Source: an uncultured Eubacteriales bacterium
GTDB taxonomy: Bacteria; Bacillota; Clostridia; Oscillospirales; Oscillospiraceae
Reading direction: 5' to 3'
Assembly (NCBI GenBank): GCA_900546485.1
Contig: URDK01000027.1
Location: 1-31,950 of the forward strand
Length of the DNA stretch: 31,950 nt
Shown here: positions 23,196-30,507 of the stretch, in pieces
Numbering within the stretch: the first letter of the stretch is position 1
Layout of the letters: every line of letters begins with the position of its first letter
Position numbers and translations under genes: made by a program
The notes under the pieces: model-generated
What the model was told of the DNA's origin: nothing
Database searches by the model: none
The model's input: the letters and a program-made list of their open reading frames with translations, nothing else

Positions 23196-24950
23196 ATGGA
23201 AAAGCTGAAACTCAGCGGCTCGCTCCCGCATGCCTTCGGCCCGGCCCGGCTGGACCTGACGGAAAACGGAAAGCTCCGCATAGCCCTCGCCTACCGCGGA
23301 GCCTACGGCCTCGGCGAGCGCTTTAACGCCCTCAATCAGAAGGGCCGCCGCGTCGTCTGCGAGGTGGAGGAAAAATTCTGCTTCCAGGGAAATAAGAGCT
23401 ACTGCCCTGCTCCGTTTTTCTGGACGGACAGCGGCTTCGGCCTCTACGCCGACACCTGTGAGGTCACGGTTTTCGACTTCCGGGAGGACGAGATCATAGC
23501 CGAGCTGCCGGAAAACTGCGAGATAACCCTCTTTTCCGGCACGCCGGAGAGCATCATATCGGAGTATCTCTCCCTATTCGGTTCCCCCGTTCTGCCGCCG
23601 GACTGGGCCTTCGGGCCCTGGATATCCGCCAACCGCTGGAGCTCTCAGGCCGACGTGGAAAACGCCGTCGCCGAGGCGGAGCGGCTGGGCTTTCCCGTCT
23701 CCGCCCTGGTCATCGAGGCCTGGAGCGACGAGGCAACCTTCTACATCTGGCGCGGCGCAAAGTACACACCGAAGCCGGACGGAGTGCCGCTCTCGCTCGA
23801 GGACTTCGACTTCTCGGGCAGCCCCTGGCCCGACCCCGCGGGCATGATACGCCGCCTGCATGAAAAGAACATCCGCGTCCTGCTCTGGCAGGCGCCCGTA
23901 TACAAGGCCCTCGGCCCCGACGAGCCCGAAAACGAACAGCACAGCCTCGACTGCGCCGACTCCGTGAGGCGCGGTCTCTGCGTCCACAACGCGGACGGCT
24001 CGCCCTACACGATACCTGAGGGGCACTGGTTCCCCGGCTCCATGATACCGGACTTCACCAACCCGGAGACGCGGCGGACCTGGCTTGACAAGCGGCGCTA
24101 TCTGCTCGAGATGGGCATAGACGGCTTCAAGACCGACGGCGGCGAGTTCATATACTCGGACGACGTGCGCTTCTTCGACGGCAGCACGGGCCGCGAGGGC
24201 AAAAACCGCTACGCGCGCGACTACGCCGAGGCATATGCCTCCGTGCTCGGGCCGGAGCAGGCGCTTTTCAGCCGCGCGGGCTACGCAGGACAGCACAGGA
24301 CGCCCCTGCTCTGGGCTGGCGATCAGCAGTCCGTGAACAGCGAGCTCCGCAGTGCGCTGACCGCAGGGCTCTCGGCGGCGTGCAGCGGCATAGCCTTCTG
24401 GGGCTTTGACATCGCGGGCTTTGCCGGTCCCCTGCCCACGCCGGAGCTCTACCGCCGGGCAACGCAGCTGGCCTGCTTCTGCCCGGTCATGCAGTGGCAC
24501 TCGGAGCCGGACGGCGGGCAGTTCCGCGAGCTCATGCCCGGCGCTGAGGGCAACAACGAGCGCAGCCCCTGGAACATGGAGCGTACCTATGCCATACCCG
24601 GCTTTGCCGAGGAGATGCGCTTCTGGCACGAGCTGAGAGTGAGGCTCCTGCCCTACCTTCTCAAGACAGCGCGCGAGTGCGCCGCGGAGAACCGCCCCAT
24701 GCTCCGGCCGCTGGTGTACTACTGGCCCGGAGATGCGCGGGCGATAGACTGCGCGGACGAATTCCTGCTCGGGCGCGATATCCTCGTCGCCCCGCTGCTC
24801 GAGGAAAACGCCGAGAGCCGCCGCGTCTACCTTCCCGAGGGCGAATGGCGCGACTTCTTCACCGGCAAGACGCACACCGGCCCCGCCGAGCTCGATTGCC
24901 CCTGCGAGGGACGCCAGCCGGTCTTTGCAAGGGCTTGCTTTGAGCTGTAA
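23196..24950 (+). CDS. Glycoside hydrolase family 31 (alpha-glucosidase/alpha-xylosidase type)
   Basis: This 584-residue cytoplasmic enzyme cleaves terminal alpha-linked glucose or xylose with retention. An N-terminal beta-sandwich (about 1-125) has the GLGERFN signature. The (beta/alpha)8 barrel follows, with the nucleophile in DGFKTDGGEF (Asp near 314) and the acid/base in WAGDQQS (Asp near 376). The C-terminal beta domains are short. GAGGAGG lies 6 nt before the ATG, 9 nt after the permease gene, so it acts on what the transporter brings in. The side activity (glucose, xylose or sulfoquinovose) cannot be decided by reading; I see no clear sulfoquinovosidase signature. The 3' end also holds the -35 of the next gene's promoter. 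Confidence 0.91.
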   Translation: MEKLKLSGSLPHAFGPARLDLTENGKLRIALAYRGAYGLGERFNALNQKGRRVVCEVEEKFCFQGNKSYCPAPFFWTDSGFGLYADTCEVTVFDFREDEIIAELPENCEITLFSGTPESIISEYLSLFGSPVLPPDWAFGPWISANRWSSQADVENAVAEAERLGFPVSALVIEAWSDEATFYIWRGAKYTPKPDGVPLSLEDFDFSGSPWPDPAGMIRRLHEKNIRVLLWQAPVYKALGPDEPENEQHSLDCADSVRRGLCVHNADGSPYTIPEGHWFPGSMIPDFTNPETRRTWLDKRRYLLEMGIDGFKTDGGEFIYSDDVRFFDGSTGREGKNRYARDYAEAYASVLGPEQALFSRAGYAGQHRTPLLWAGDQQSVNSELRSALTAGLSAACSGIAFWGFDIAGFAGPLPTPELYRRATQLACFCPVMQWHSEPDGGQFRELMPGAEGNNERSPWNMERTYAIPGFAEEMRFWHELRVRLLPYLLKTARECAAENRPMLRPLVYYWPGDARAIDCADEFLLGRDILVAPLLEENAESRRVYLPEGEWRDFFTGKTHTGPAELDCPCEGRQPVFARACFEL

Positions 24951-24963
24951 GATACGGTATAAT
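24935..24963 (+). promoter_or_regulatory. Promoter of the ABC-F gene and its leader
   Basis: TTGCTT (24935-24940), a 17-nt spacer and a perfect TATAAT (24958-24963) overlap the end of the GH31 gene. The start would be near 24970, giving a leader of about 200 nt before the ABC-F start codon. Confidence 0.6.
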
Positions 24964-24994
24964 GAATTAAATACGAAGTGAAAAGGGTGGGAAG

Positions 24995-25006
24995 ATGCGG
25001 AAGTAA
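24995..25006 (+). CDS. Three-codon leader ORF (Met-Arg-Lys-stop)
   Basis: ATG CGG AAG TAA follows an AGGGTGG ribosome binding site (24984-24990) at a normal distance and starts about 25 nt after the predicted transcription start. Very short leader ORFs are known in front of inducible antibiotic-resistance genes, where a drug-stalled ribosome changes the fold of the leader. Here this is inference; a chance ATG is possible. Confidence 0.38.
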   Translation: MRK

Positions 25007-25031
25007 TCTGATTCCAAGCAAGGCCAGCCCC

Positions 25032-25069
25032 GGCCCGCTTATCAGGCGGGTCCGGCTTGCCGTGCCGGA
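25032..25069 (+). promoter_or_regulatory. Leader hairpins I and II of the ABC-F gene
   Basis: GGCCCGC (25032-25038) pairs with GCGGGTC (25046-25052, one G-U). TCCGGC (25051-25056) pairs with GCCGGA (25064-25069). The GCGGG of hairpin I could instead pair with CCCGC at 25108-25112, which would break the downstream terminator-like stem. The arrangement fits an attenuator with anti-terminator, by hand folding only. Confidence 0.4.
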
Positions 25070-25106
25070 TCAGATGCGCCGCTTCAGCCGCCCTTCTATG
25101 GGGGAG

Positions 25107-25171
25107 GCCCGCTTTTTGCGCGTCTGCGCACCGGCACGCCGGGGCAATACACGCAAAGGAGCGGGCTTTTT
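25107..25171 (+). terminator. Attenuator stem that also covers the ABC-F ribosome binding site
   Basis: GCCCGC (25107-25112) pairs with GCGGGC (25161-25166), extended by T-A and a wobble pair and then TTTGCG (25115-25120) with CGCAAA (25152-25157). Five T follow (25167-25171). The ribosome binding site AAAGGAG (25155-25161) lies in the 3' side of the stem. The same fold can therefore stop transcription and hide the ribosome site. Confidence 0.55.
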
Positions 25172-25172
25172 C

Positions 25173-26699
25173 ATGCTTACAATAGACAAACTCAGCGTCA
25201 CTTGCCGTAGCGACCTGCGCTGCATACTCTCGGACTTTTCGCTCCAGCTCGGCCCGGGCGAGCGCGCCGCGCTCATCGGCGAGGAGGGCGACGGGAAGTC
25301 CACCCTCCTGCGCCTCATTCACGACCCAGCCCTCGCCGAGGGCTATGTCGAGTGGAGCGGGACCATCTCCCCCGGCGGGCGCACGGGATATCTGCCCCAG
25401 GAGCTCTCTCCTGCAGAGCTAGACGCCCCCGCGCGTCGGCTCTTCGACGCCTCGCGCGGTTTTGGGCGGCTCACACCCAGGCAGCGCACCGCCCTGGCCG
25501 CCGAGCTTGGCCTCGACGCCGCGATGTTCGCCTCTGAGCGGCCGCTCAGAGAGTTTTCAGGCGGAGAGAGGATAAAGCTCCAGCTCGCGGCCCTCGCCGC
25601 CGAGGAGCCCGAGCTATATCTGCTCGACGAGCCCTCGAACGACCTCGACCTCGACTCGCTCGAGTGGCTGGAGGACTTCATACTCAGCCGCGAGCAGCCG
25701 GTGCTATTCGTCTCGCACGACGAGACGCTCATAGAGCGCACGGCAAACGTCATCGTCCACCTGGAGCTGCTGCGCCGCAAGACGGCGCCCCGCGCGACGG
25801 TGGCGAGGGTGCCCTACCGCGTCTATGTGGAGTCGCGCTGCCGCGCGCTTGCAAGGCAGGAGCAGGCGGCGCGCAAGGAGCGGGAGGAGTTCGACCGGAA
25901 GCTCGAGCGCTACCGTCAGATACGCCAAAAGGTCGAGAGCGCCCAGGAGAACCTCACTCGTCAGGACCCGCACAGCGGGCGGCTGCTCAAGAAGAAGATG
26001 CACTCCGTCCAGGCCATGGGCCGCCGCTTTGAGCGCGAGCGCGAGAGGCTGACCGCCATGCCCGAGGCCGAGGAAGCCATCTTCCTCGCCTTCCCCGCAG
26101 AGGCCGCGATACCGCGCGGAAAGCGTGTGCTCGACCTTGAGCTGCCCCGGCTTGAGGCCGGAGGCAGGCTGCTTGCGCAGGGCATAGAGCTGCACGTTGC
26201 GGGGCCGGAGCGCATCTGCATAGTCGGAGGCAACGGCGTGGGCAAGACCACGCTGCTTCGTCGCATAGCCGCGGAGCTGCTGCCCCGCCGGGACATCCGC
26301 GCCGCCTACATGCCTCAGGAGTTTGGCGAGCGACTGGACGGCGCGCTGAGCCCCGTGGAGCTCCTCAACCGCTCGGGCAGCCGCGCGGAGGAGCAGCGGA
26401 TACGCGCTCTGCTCGGCAGTCTGCGCTACACCTCGCTCGAGATGGAGCGCCCCTGCTCCGCCCTCTCAGGCGGACAGCGCGCGAAGCTGCTGCTGGCCTC
26501 CATGGCACTCGAGCGCGCCGACGTGCTCATCCTTGACGAGCCGACGCGAAACCTCTCGCCGCTCTCCGGGCCCGTGGTGCGTGATATGCTGCGAGCCTTC
26601 GGCGGCGCGGTCATCAGCGTCTCACACGACAGGAAGTTCATCTCCGAGGTCTCCACGCGCGTATACGAGCTGGGCCCGAACGGGCTCACCGAGCTCTGA
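25173..26699 (+). CDS. ABC-F ribosomal protection protein (antibiotic-resistance type, Lsa/Vga/CplR-like)
   Basis: This 508-residue protein has two ABC ATPase domains and no membrane segments. Domain 1 has Walker A GEEGDGKST (about 37-45), signature FSGGERIK (near 128), LLDEPSND and VSHDE. A charged helical linker (about 210-300) would reach into the ribosome. Domain 2 has GGNGVGKTT (about 352), LSGGQRAK (about 431) and VSHDR. The second Walker B region reads LDEPTRNLSPLSGP instead of DEPTNHLD, a form that I associate with resistance-type ABC-F proteins (Lsa, Vga, CplR) against lincosamides, pleuromutilins and streptogramins A. The frame is open upstream, but the protein starts canonically at the ATG 25173 with AAGGAG before it. 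The regulated leader supports a drug-inducible role. Confidence 0.88.
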   Translation: MLTIDKLSVTCRSDLRCILSDFSLQLGPGERAALIGEEGDGKSTLLRLIHDPALAEGYVEWSGTISPGGRTGYLPQELSPAELDAPARRLFDASRGFGRLTPRQRTALAAELGLDAAMFASERPLREFSGGERIKLQLAALAAEEPELYLLDEPSNDLDLDSLEWLEDFILSREQPVLFVSHDETLIERTANVIVHLELLRRKTAPRATVARVPYRVYVESRCRALARQEQAARKEREEFDRKLERYRQIRQKVESAQENLTRQDPHSGRLLKKKMHSVQAMGRRFERERERLTAMPEAEEAIFLAFPAEAAIPRGKRVLDLELPRLEAGGRLLAQGIELHVAGPERICIVGGNGVGKTTLLRRIAAELLPRRDIRAAYMPQEFGERLDGALSPVELLNRSGSRAEEQRIRALLGSLRYTSLEMERPCSALSGGQRAKLLLASMALERADVLILDEPTRNLSPLSGPVVRDMLRAFGGAVISVSHDRKFISEVSTRVYELGPNGLTEL

Positions 26700-26703
26700 G
26701 CCG

Positions 26704-26734
26704 AAGGCCCCGCCCTCATCGGGCGGGGCCTTTT
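26704..26734 (+). terminator. Rho-independent terminator of the ABC-F gene
   Basis: AAGGCCCCGCCC (26704-26715) and GGGCGGGGCCTT (26721-26732) form a 12-bp stem with a TCATC loop and end in TTTT, 5 nt after the stop codon. Confidence 0.88.
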
Positions 26735-26743
26735 CGTATGCGC

Positions 26744-26773
26744 TTGGCAAGGTCGCGGGAGCGGTGGTATACT
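26744..26773 (+). promoter_or_regulatory. Promoter of the helicase gene
   Basis: TTGGCA (26744-26749), an 18-nt spacer and TATACT (26768-26773) lie just after the terminator. The predicted start near 26780 supports the TTG at 26795 as translation start and excludes the ATG at 26738. Confidence 0.55.
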
Positions 26774-26794
26774 TATCGAAAAGGGGGCGAGGAC

Positions 26795-28951
26795 TTGGAC
26801 ATATTCGAGGGACTCAACAGCGCGCAGCGCGAGGCCGTGGCCTCGACGGAGGGCTATATCCGCGTCGTGGCGGGCGCTGGCTCGGGCAAGACCCGGGCGC
26901 TGGCGCGCCGCTTTGCCTATCTCGTGAATGAGCTGGGCGTCACGCCGGGCAGCATACTCTGCGTGACCTTCACCAACAAGTCCGCGGCCGAAATGCGCCA
27001 GCGCATCCGCGCCCTGACCGGCGACAGCGACACGGGCCACATCTGCACCTTCCACAGCTTCTGCGTCACCGTCTTGCAGGAGGACAGCCACGCCGTCCAG
27101 TACCCCAAGAGCTTTCTCGTCCTCGACAACGCGGACATCGATGCCATGCTCGCGCGCATATACGCAGAGCGCGGCCTCACGCTCCGGCACATGACCTACT
27201 CTGACGCGCGGGACATGATAGAGATACGCAAGGGCGTGGAGGACCCGGAGTACTATCTCGACATGATAGACATGGACCTCGAGACACTGCACCACAAGTA
27301 CCTCGACGCCGTTTCCACGCGCGACATCATCTTCTACGGCTATCTCTACGAGGAGAAAAAGTGCTTCGGCCTTGACTACAACGACCTCATCTTCTTCACG
27401 CTCTATATCTTCGAGCAAAACCCGGAGATACGCCGAAAATGGCAGGAGCGGCTGCAATACATCATGGTGGACGAGTTTCAGGACATCGACAAGCCGCAGT
27501 ACCGGCTCATGCGCGCCCTCTGCGGCTATCACAAAAACCTCTTCATCGTCGGCGACCCGGACCAGACCATCTACACCTGGCGCGGCGCGAGCGTGAAGTA
27601 CCTGCTCGACTTCGACCGCGAGTTCCCCCGGACAAAGACCATCATGATGATGCAAAACTACCGCTCCACGCCCGAGATACTCGCCGCGGCAAACTCGCTC
27701 ATAGCGCAAAACCGCAACCGCATGAAAAAGGAGCTCACGCCCACCCTGCCCTCCGGCGCACCGGTGGTATGGATGCACTGCGAGAGCCCCGAGGACGAGG
27801 CCGGGCGCATAGCCGAGCGCATAATGGCCCTGCACGACAAGGGCGTGCCCTATCGCGACATGACGCTGCTCTACCGCGCGCACTACGTCACGCGCACTAT
27901 CGAGGAGGTGTTCATCCGCCTCAAACTGCCCTATGTCATATACAGCGGCGTGCAGTTCTTCGCCCGCGCGGAGGTCAAGGACGCGCTATCATACCTGCGC
28001 CTCATCGCCTACCGCGACGATCTCTCCTTCATGCGCGTGGCCAACGTGCCGAGGCGAAACCTCGGGCGTCGGCGCATGGAATTTCTGCGCGAGTACGCGG
28101 CGAAAAACGCCTGCTCGCTCTACGACGCGCTCTGCCGCTGCCTCGACGACGAGCTCTTCCGCGGCACAAAGGCCCGGCGGCTCGTCTCGCTGGTGGAGGA
28201 GCTCTCCGCCGGCTGCGAGGGCCGGAGCATCGCCGAGCTGCTCAGCGAGGTTTTGAACCGCAGCGGCTATGAGGAATATCTCCGCACCGAGGGCAGCCAG
28301 GAGCGGCTCGACAACCTCGCGGAGCTCAAGCAGTCCGTCCGCGAGTACGAGGAGACGAGCGGCGAGGAGTGCTCCCTCACGCACTATCTCAGCCACGTGG
28401 CGCTCTTTTCAAACAGCGACGCGGACACGGGCCGCGACGCCGTGAAGCTCATGACCATCCACGCGGCGAAGGGGCTGGAGTTCCCCTACGTCTTTCTCTG
28501 CTGCCTGAACGAGGGCATACTCCCCTCAAAGAAGACCGACTCGCCCGAGGGCATGGAGGAGGAGCGCCGTCTCGCCTTCGTGGCGCTGACTCGCGCCAAG
28601 CGCGGCCTTGTGCTCTCGGACAGCGAGGGCCGCGGGCACGACGGCGCGCCGCGCTATCCCTCGCGTTTTCTGCTTGAAATAGACCGGGGCCTGCTCGTTC
28701 AGGACGGCAGACCCCGTGAGAGCCTCGTCTCCGAGGCTCGGGAATATATTTCGGCGCATGAAGCGCGCCTCTCCGGCGCGTCGGGCGCGCTGGAGGAACT
28801 CTTTTCCCCCGGCGACCGCGTGCGCCACTCCGCCTTCGGCGACGGCACGGTGCTCGAGGTCGACATGACCCGCCGCGTCTACGTCATCAAGTTCGACAAG
28901 ACGCCGACGCCCAGAACGCTCACCCTCCGCGTCCGGCTCACGCGGCCCTGA
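26795..28951 (+). CDS. UvrD/PcrA-type superfamily 1 DNA helicase
   Basis: This 718-residue 3'-5' DNA helicase would act in repair and in removing RecA or stalled complexes. Motifs in order are the N-terminal LNSAQREAV, Walker A AGAGSGKT (about 27-34), TFTNKSAAEM, Walker B VDEFQD (about 225), GDPDQTIYTWRGAS (about 254), NYRSTPEILAAAN, TIHAAKGLEF (about 555) and VALTRAKR (about 597). A small C-terminal domain with FGDGTV resembles the Tudor-like end of PcrA. I start at TTG 26795 with AGGGGG 7 nt upstream, because the promoter lies downstream of the earlier ATG. The stop is 2 nt from the stop of the convergent epimerase gene, with no terminator between them. Confidence 0.91.
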   Translation: MDIFEGLNSAQREAVASTEGYIRVVAGAGSGKTRALARRFAYLVNELGVTPGSILCVTFTNKSAAEMRQRIRALTGDSDTGHICTFHSFCVTVLQEDSHAVQYPKSFLVLDNADIDAMLARIYAERGLTLRHMTYSDARDMIEIRKGVEDPEYYLDMIDMDLETLHHKYLDAVSTRDIIFYGYLYEEKKCFGLDYNDLIFFTLYIFEQNPEIRRKWQERLQYIMVDEFQDIDKPQYRLMRALCGYHKNLFIVGDPDQTIYTWRGASVKYLLDFDREFPRTKTIMMMQNYRSTPEILAAANSLIAQNRNRMKKELTPTLPSGAPVVWMHCESPEDEAGRIAERIMALHDKGVPYRDMTLLYRAHYVTRTIEEVFIRLKLPYVIYSGVQFFARAEVKDALSYLRLIAYRDDLSFMRVANVPRRNLGRRRMEFLREYAAKNACSLYDALCRCLDDELFRGTKARRLVSLVEELSAGCEGRSIAELLSEVLNRSGYEEYLRTEGSQERLDNLAELKQSVREYEETSGEECSLTHYLSHVALFSNSDADTGRDAVKLMTIHAAKGLEFPYVFLCCLNEGILPSKKTDSPEGMEEERRLAFVALTRAKRGLVLSDSEGRGHDGAPRYPSRFLLEIDRGLLVQDGRPRESLVSEAREYISAHEARLSGASGALEELFSPGDRVRHSAFGDGTVLEVDMTRRVYVIKFDKTPTPRTLTLRVRLTRP

Positions 28952-28953
28952 GC

Positions 28954-29832
28954 TCACAGGCCCAGGAGGCGTATGTTCAGGCGGTTTTCGTAGACCTCTC
29001 CGGGCGCAAGGACGCGGATGCCGGGCTGGCGTTCAAGATCCTCGACCACGTCCTGCCGAGAGGGCAGGCTCATCCAGGGCTCGATGCAGACAAAGGGCGC
29101 CGTCGTCTCCGGCGTGTGCCAGAAGGCGATGTAGGGCATGTCGGGATAGCTGAGCTCAACGCCGTGCGCGTCTACGTCGGTCTTGAGCGTGACCGCGCCT
29201 GAGGTGCCGCGCAGTATCACGGCGTCGTTGTCGAAAAGTCCGTGCAGGAGCGGTATGGCGTTGTTTTTAAGCGCGTACGGCTCTTCCTCGCCGGAAATGT
29301 AGTACGCAGGAGACAGCAGCACCCGCTTCGGCTCGCAGGGCTCGGAGAACTCAAGGCGATAGTCCTCGAAGCGCAGTCCGCGGGCGAGCGGAACGTTGAA
29401 TCCCGGGTGTCCGCCGAGACCGAAGGGCATATCCGCCCCTCCCCTGTTCGCCACGCGGAAGGTGACGCGCACTGAGGCGCCGTCCAGCTCGTAGATAAGG
29501 CCGAACTTGAAGTCGAAGGGATAGCTCCGCCGCGTCTCGTCGTTGGCGCGCAGCGTGAGTATCAGACGCGTGTCGCTCACCAGCTCCGGCTCAAACTCGC
29601 TGCCGCGCGCAAAGCCGTGGCGGCCCATGTTGTAGAGCTCGCCGCGCCAGAGATAGCTGTCCTCCGTGAGGCGGCCTACATAGGGAAAAATGTTGGTCGC
29701 GCGGCCGTGCCAAAAGCGCTCGTCGCCCTGCCAGAGGTATTCAGTGCCGTCCGCACCGCGTATAGATTGAAGCTCCGCGCCCTTTGAGGAGACGCGGACG
29801 CAGAGTTTTTCGTTTCCTAGGCAATAGTCCAT
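28954..29832 (-). CDS. Aldose 1-epimerase family protein
   Basis: This 292-residue protein of the GalM/LacX-like group interconverts the alpha and beta anomers of sugars in the cytoplasm. The probable catalytic pair is His142 (GGHPGFN) and Glu251 (CIEPW), with His72 (MGRHGFAR) binding substrate. AGGAGG lies 8 nt before the ATG, within a small stem (AATGACC 29836-29842 with GGTCATT 29859-29865). It could support the nearby sugar locus by supplying the right anomer for the GH65 or GH31 steps, but it is transcribed on its own. The length is normal for the LacX-like branch. Confidence 0.88.
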   Translation of the reverse strand: MDYCLGNEKLCVRVSSKGAELQSIRGADGTEYLWQGDERFWHGRATNIFPYVGRLTEDSYLWRGELYNMGRHGFARGSEFEPELVSDTRLILTLRANDETRRSYPFDFKFGLIYELDGASVRVTFRVANRGGADMPFGLGGHPGFNVPLARGLRFEDYRLEFSEPCEPKRVLLSPAYYISGEEEPYALKNNAIPLLHGLFDNDAVILRGTSGAVTLKTDVDAHGVELSYPDMPYIAFWHTPETTAPFVCIEPWMSLPSRQDVVEDLERQPGIRVLAPGEVYENRLNIRLLGL

Positions 29833-29862
29833 TGTAATGACCTCCTGCTTTGTGCTGGGGTC

Positions 29863-29891
29863 ATTGTATCATCTTTCCATATCGCCCGCAA
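29863..29891 (-). promoter_or_regulatory. Promoter of the epimerase gene
   Basis: On the minus strand TTGCGG (29891-29886), a 17-nt spacer and TACAAT (29868-29863) precede a leader of about 24 nt. The -35 is moderate and the -10 is good. Confidence 0.5.
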
Positions 29892-29949
29892 TATCCGCAC
29901 GCGTTTTGCGACTTATTAAGATGAAGGCCAAACAGAAGGGGGACGCGGC

Positions 29950-30507
29950 ATGGAAGACAGGGAAATAGTTGCGCTCTACCACGCCCGAAGCGAGACGGCC
30001 ATCGCGGAGACGGCGAAGAAATATGGGGCGTTCTGCCTGCGCGTCGCGCTGAACCTGCTGGGCATCCGCGAAGATGCCGACGAGTGCGTGAATGACACCT
30101 ATATGGCCGCGTGGACGCGCATGCCCCCGGAGCTTCCGATAAGTCTGCGGGCGTTTCTGGGCCGCATAACGCGTAATCTCTCCATCAGCCGCTACCGCCG
30201 CGACCGGGCGCAAAAGCGCTGCGCGGGCATGGACATGCTGCTCTCGGAGCTGGATGATTGCGTGCCTTCCCCGGCAACAGTAGAGCAAACGCTCGACGCC
30301 ATGGAGCTTACGCGGCACATCGAGACCTGGCTCGGCACGCTCCCGGAGCGCGAGCGGCGGCTTTTCGTGCGCCGCTACTGGTACGGCGAGGCGCTCGGCG
30401 CACTTGCAGCGGAGGAGGGCCAAAAGCCCGCCAGGCTCGCGCAGCTGATGCTGAAGCTCAGGAAGTCCCTGGGGGCCTATCTTGAAGCGGAGGGAGCCGA
30501 AATATGA
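29950..30507 (+). CDS. ECF-type sigma-70 family RNA polymerase sigma factor
   Basis: This 185-residue sigma factor has only regions 2 and 4. Region 2 (about 8-92) includes ADECVNDTYMAAW and FLGRITRNLSISRYRR for -10 recognition and melting. Region 4 (about 120-180) includes LPERERRLFVRRYWYGEAL and a helix-turn-helix for the -35. AAGGGGG lies before the ATG. The stop overlaps the start of the next gene in an ATGA (30504-30507), so the two proteins are made together, the usual arrangement of an ECF sigma factor and its anti-sigma factor. No ECF-type autoregulated promoter could be picked out in the 117-nt upstream space. Confidence 0.9.
   Translation: MEDREIVALYHARSETAIAETAKKYGAFCLRVALNLLGIREDADECVNDTYMAAWTRMPPELPISLRAFLGRITRNLSISRYRRDRAQKRCAGMDMLLSELDDCVPSPATVEQTLDAMELTRHIETWLGTLPERERRLFVRRYWYGEALGALAAEEGQKPARLAQLMLKLRKSLGAYLEAEGAEI

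Noticed and set aside
24978..25172. N-terminal extension of the ABC-F protein (the frame is open upstream to a GTG at 24978)
   Set aside because: ABC-F proteins start directly with the first ATPase strand, as MLTIDKLSV does here, and the ATG at 25173 has AAGGAG upstream. The extension is Arg/Pro-rich and covers the leader hairpins.
23574..25322. 582-codon frame on the minus strand opposite GH31 and the ABC-F leader
   Set aside because: It runs across two unrelated genes and a promoter, has an antisense-type composition and no motif.
26738..26794. ATG at 26738 as start of the helicase
   Set aside because: A promoter with TTGGCA and TATACT lies inside this segment and the ATG has no ribosome binding site; the TTG at 26795 does.
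26426..27883. 485-codon frame on the minus strand opposite the ABC-F and helicase genes
   Set aside because: It crosses the terminator and promoter between two well-supported genes and shows no domain.
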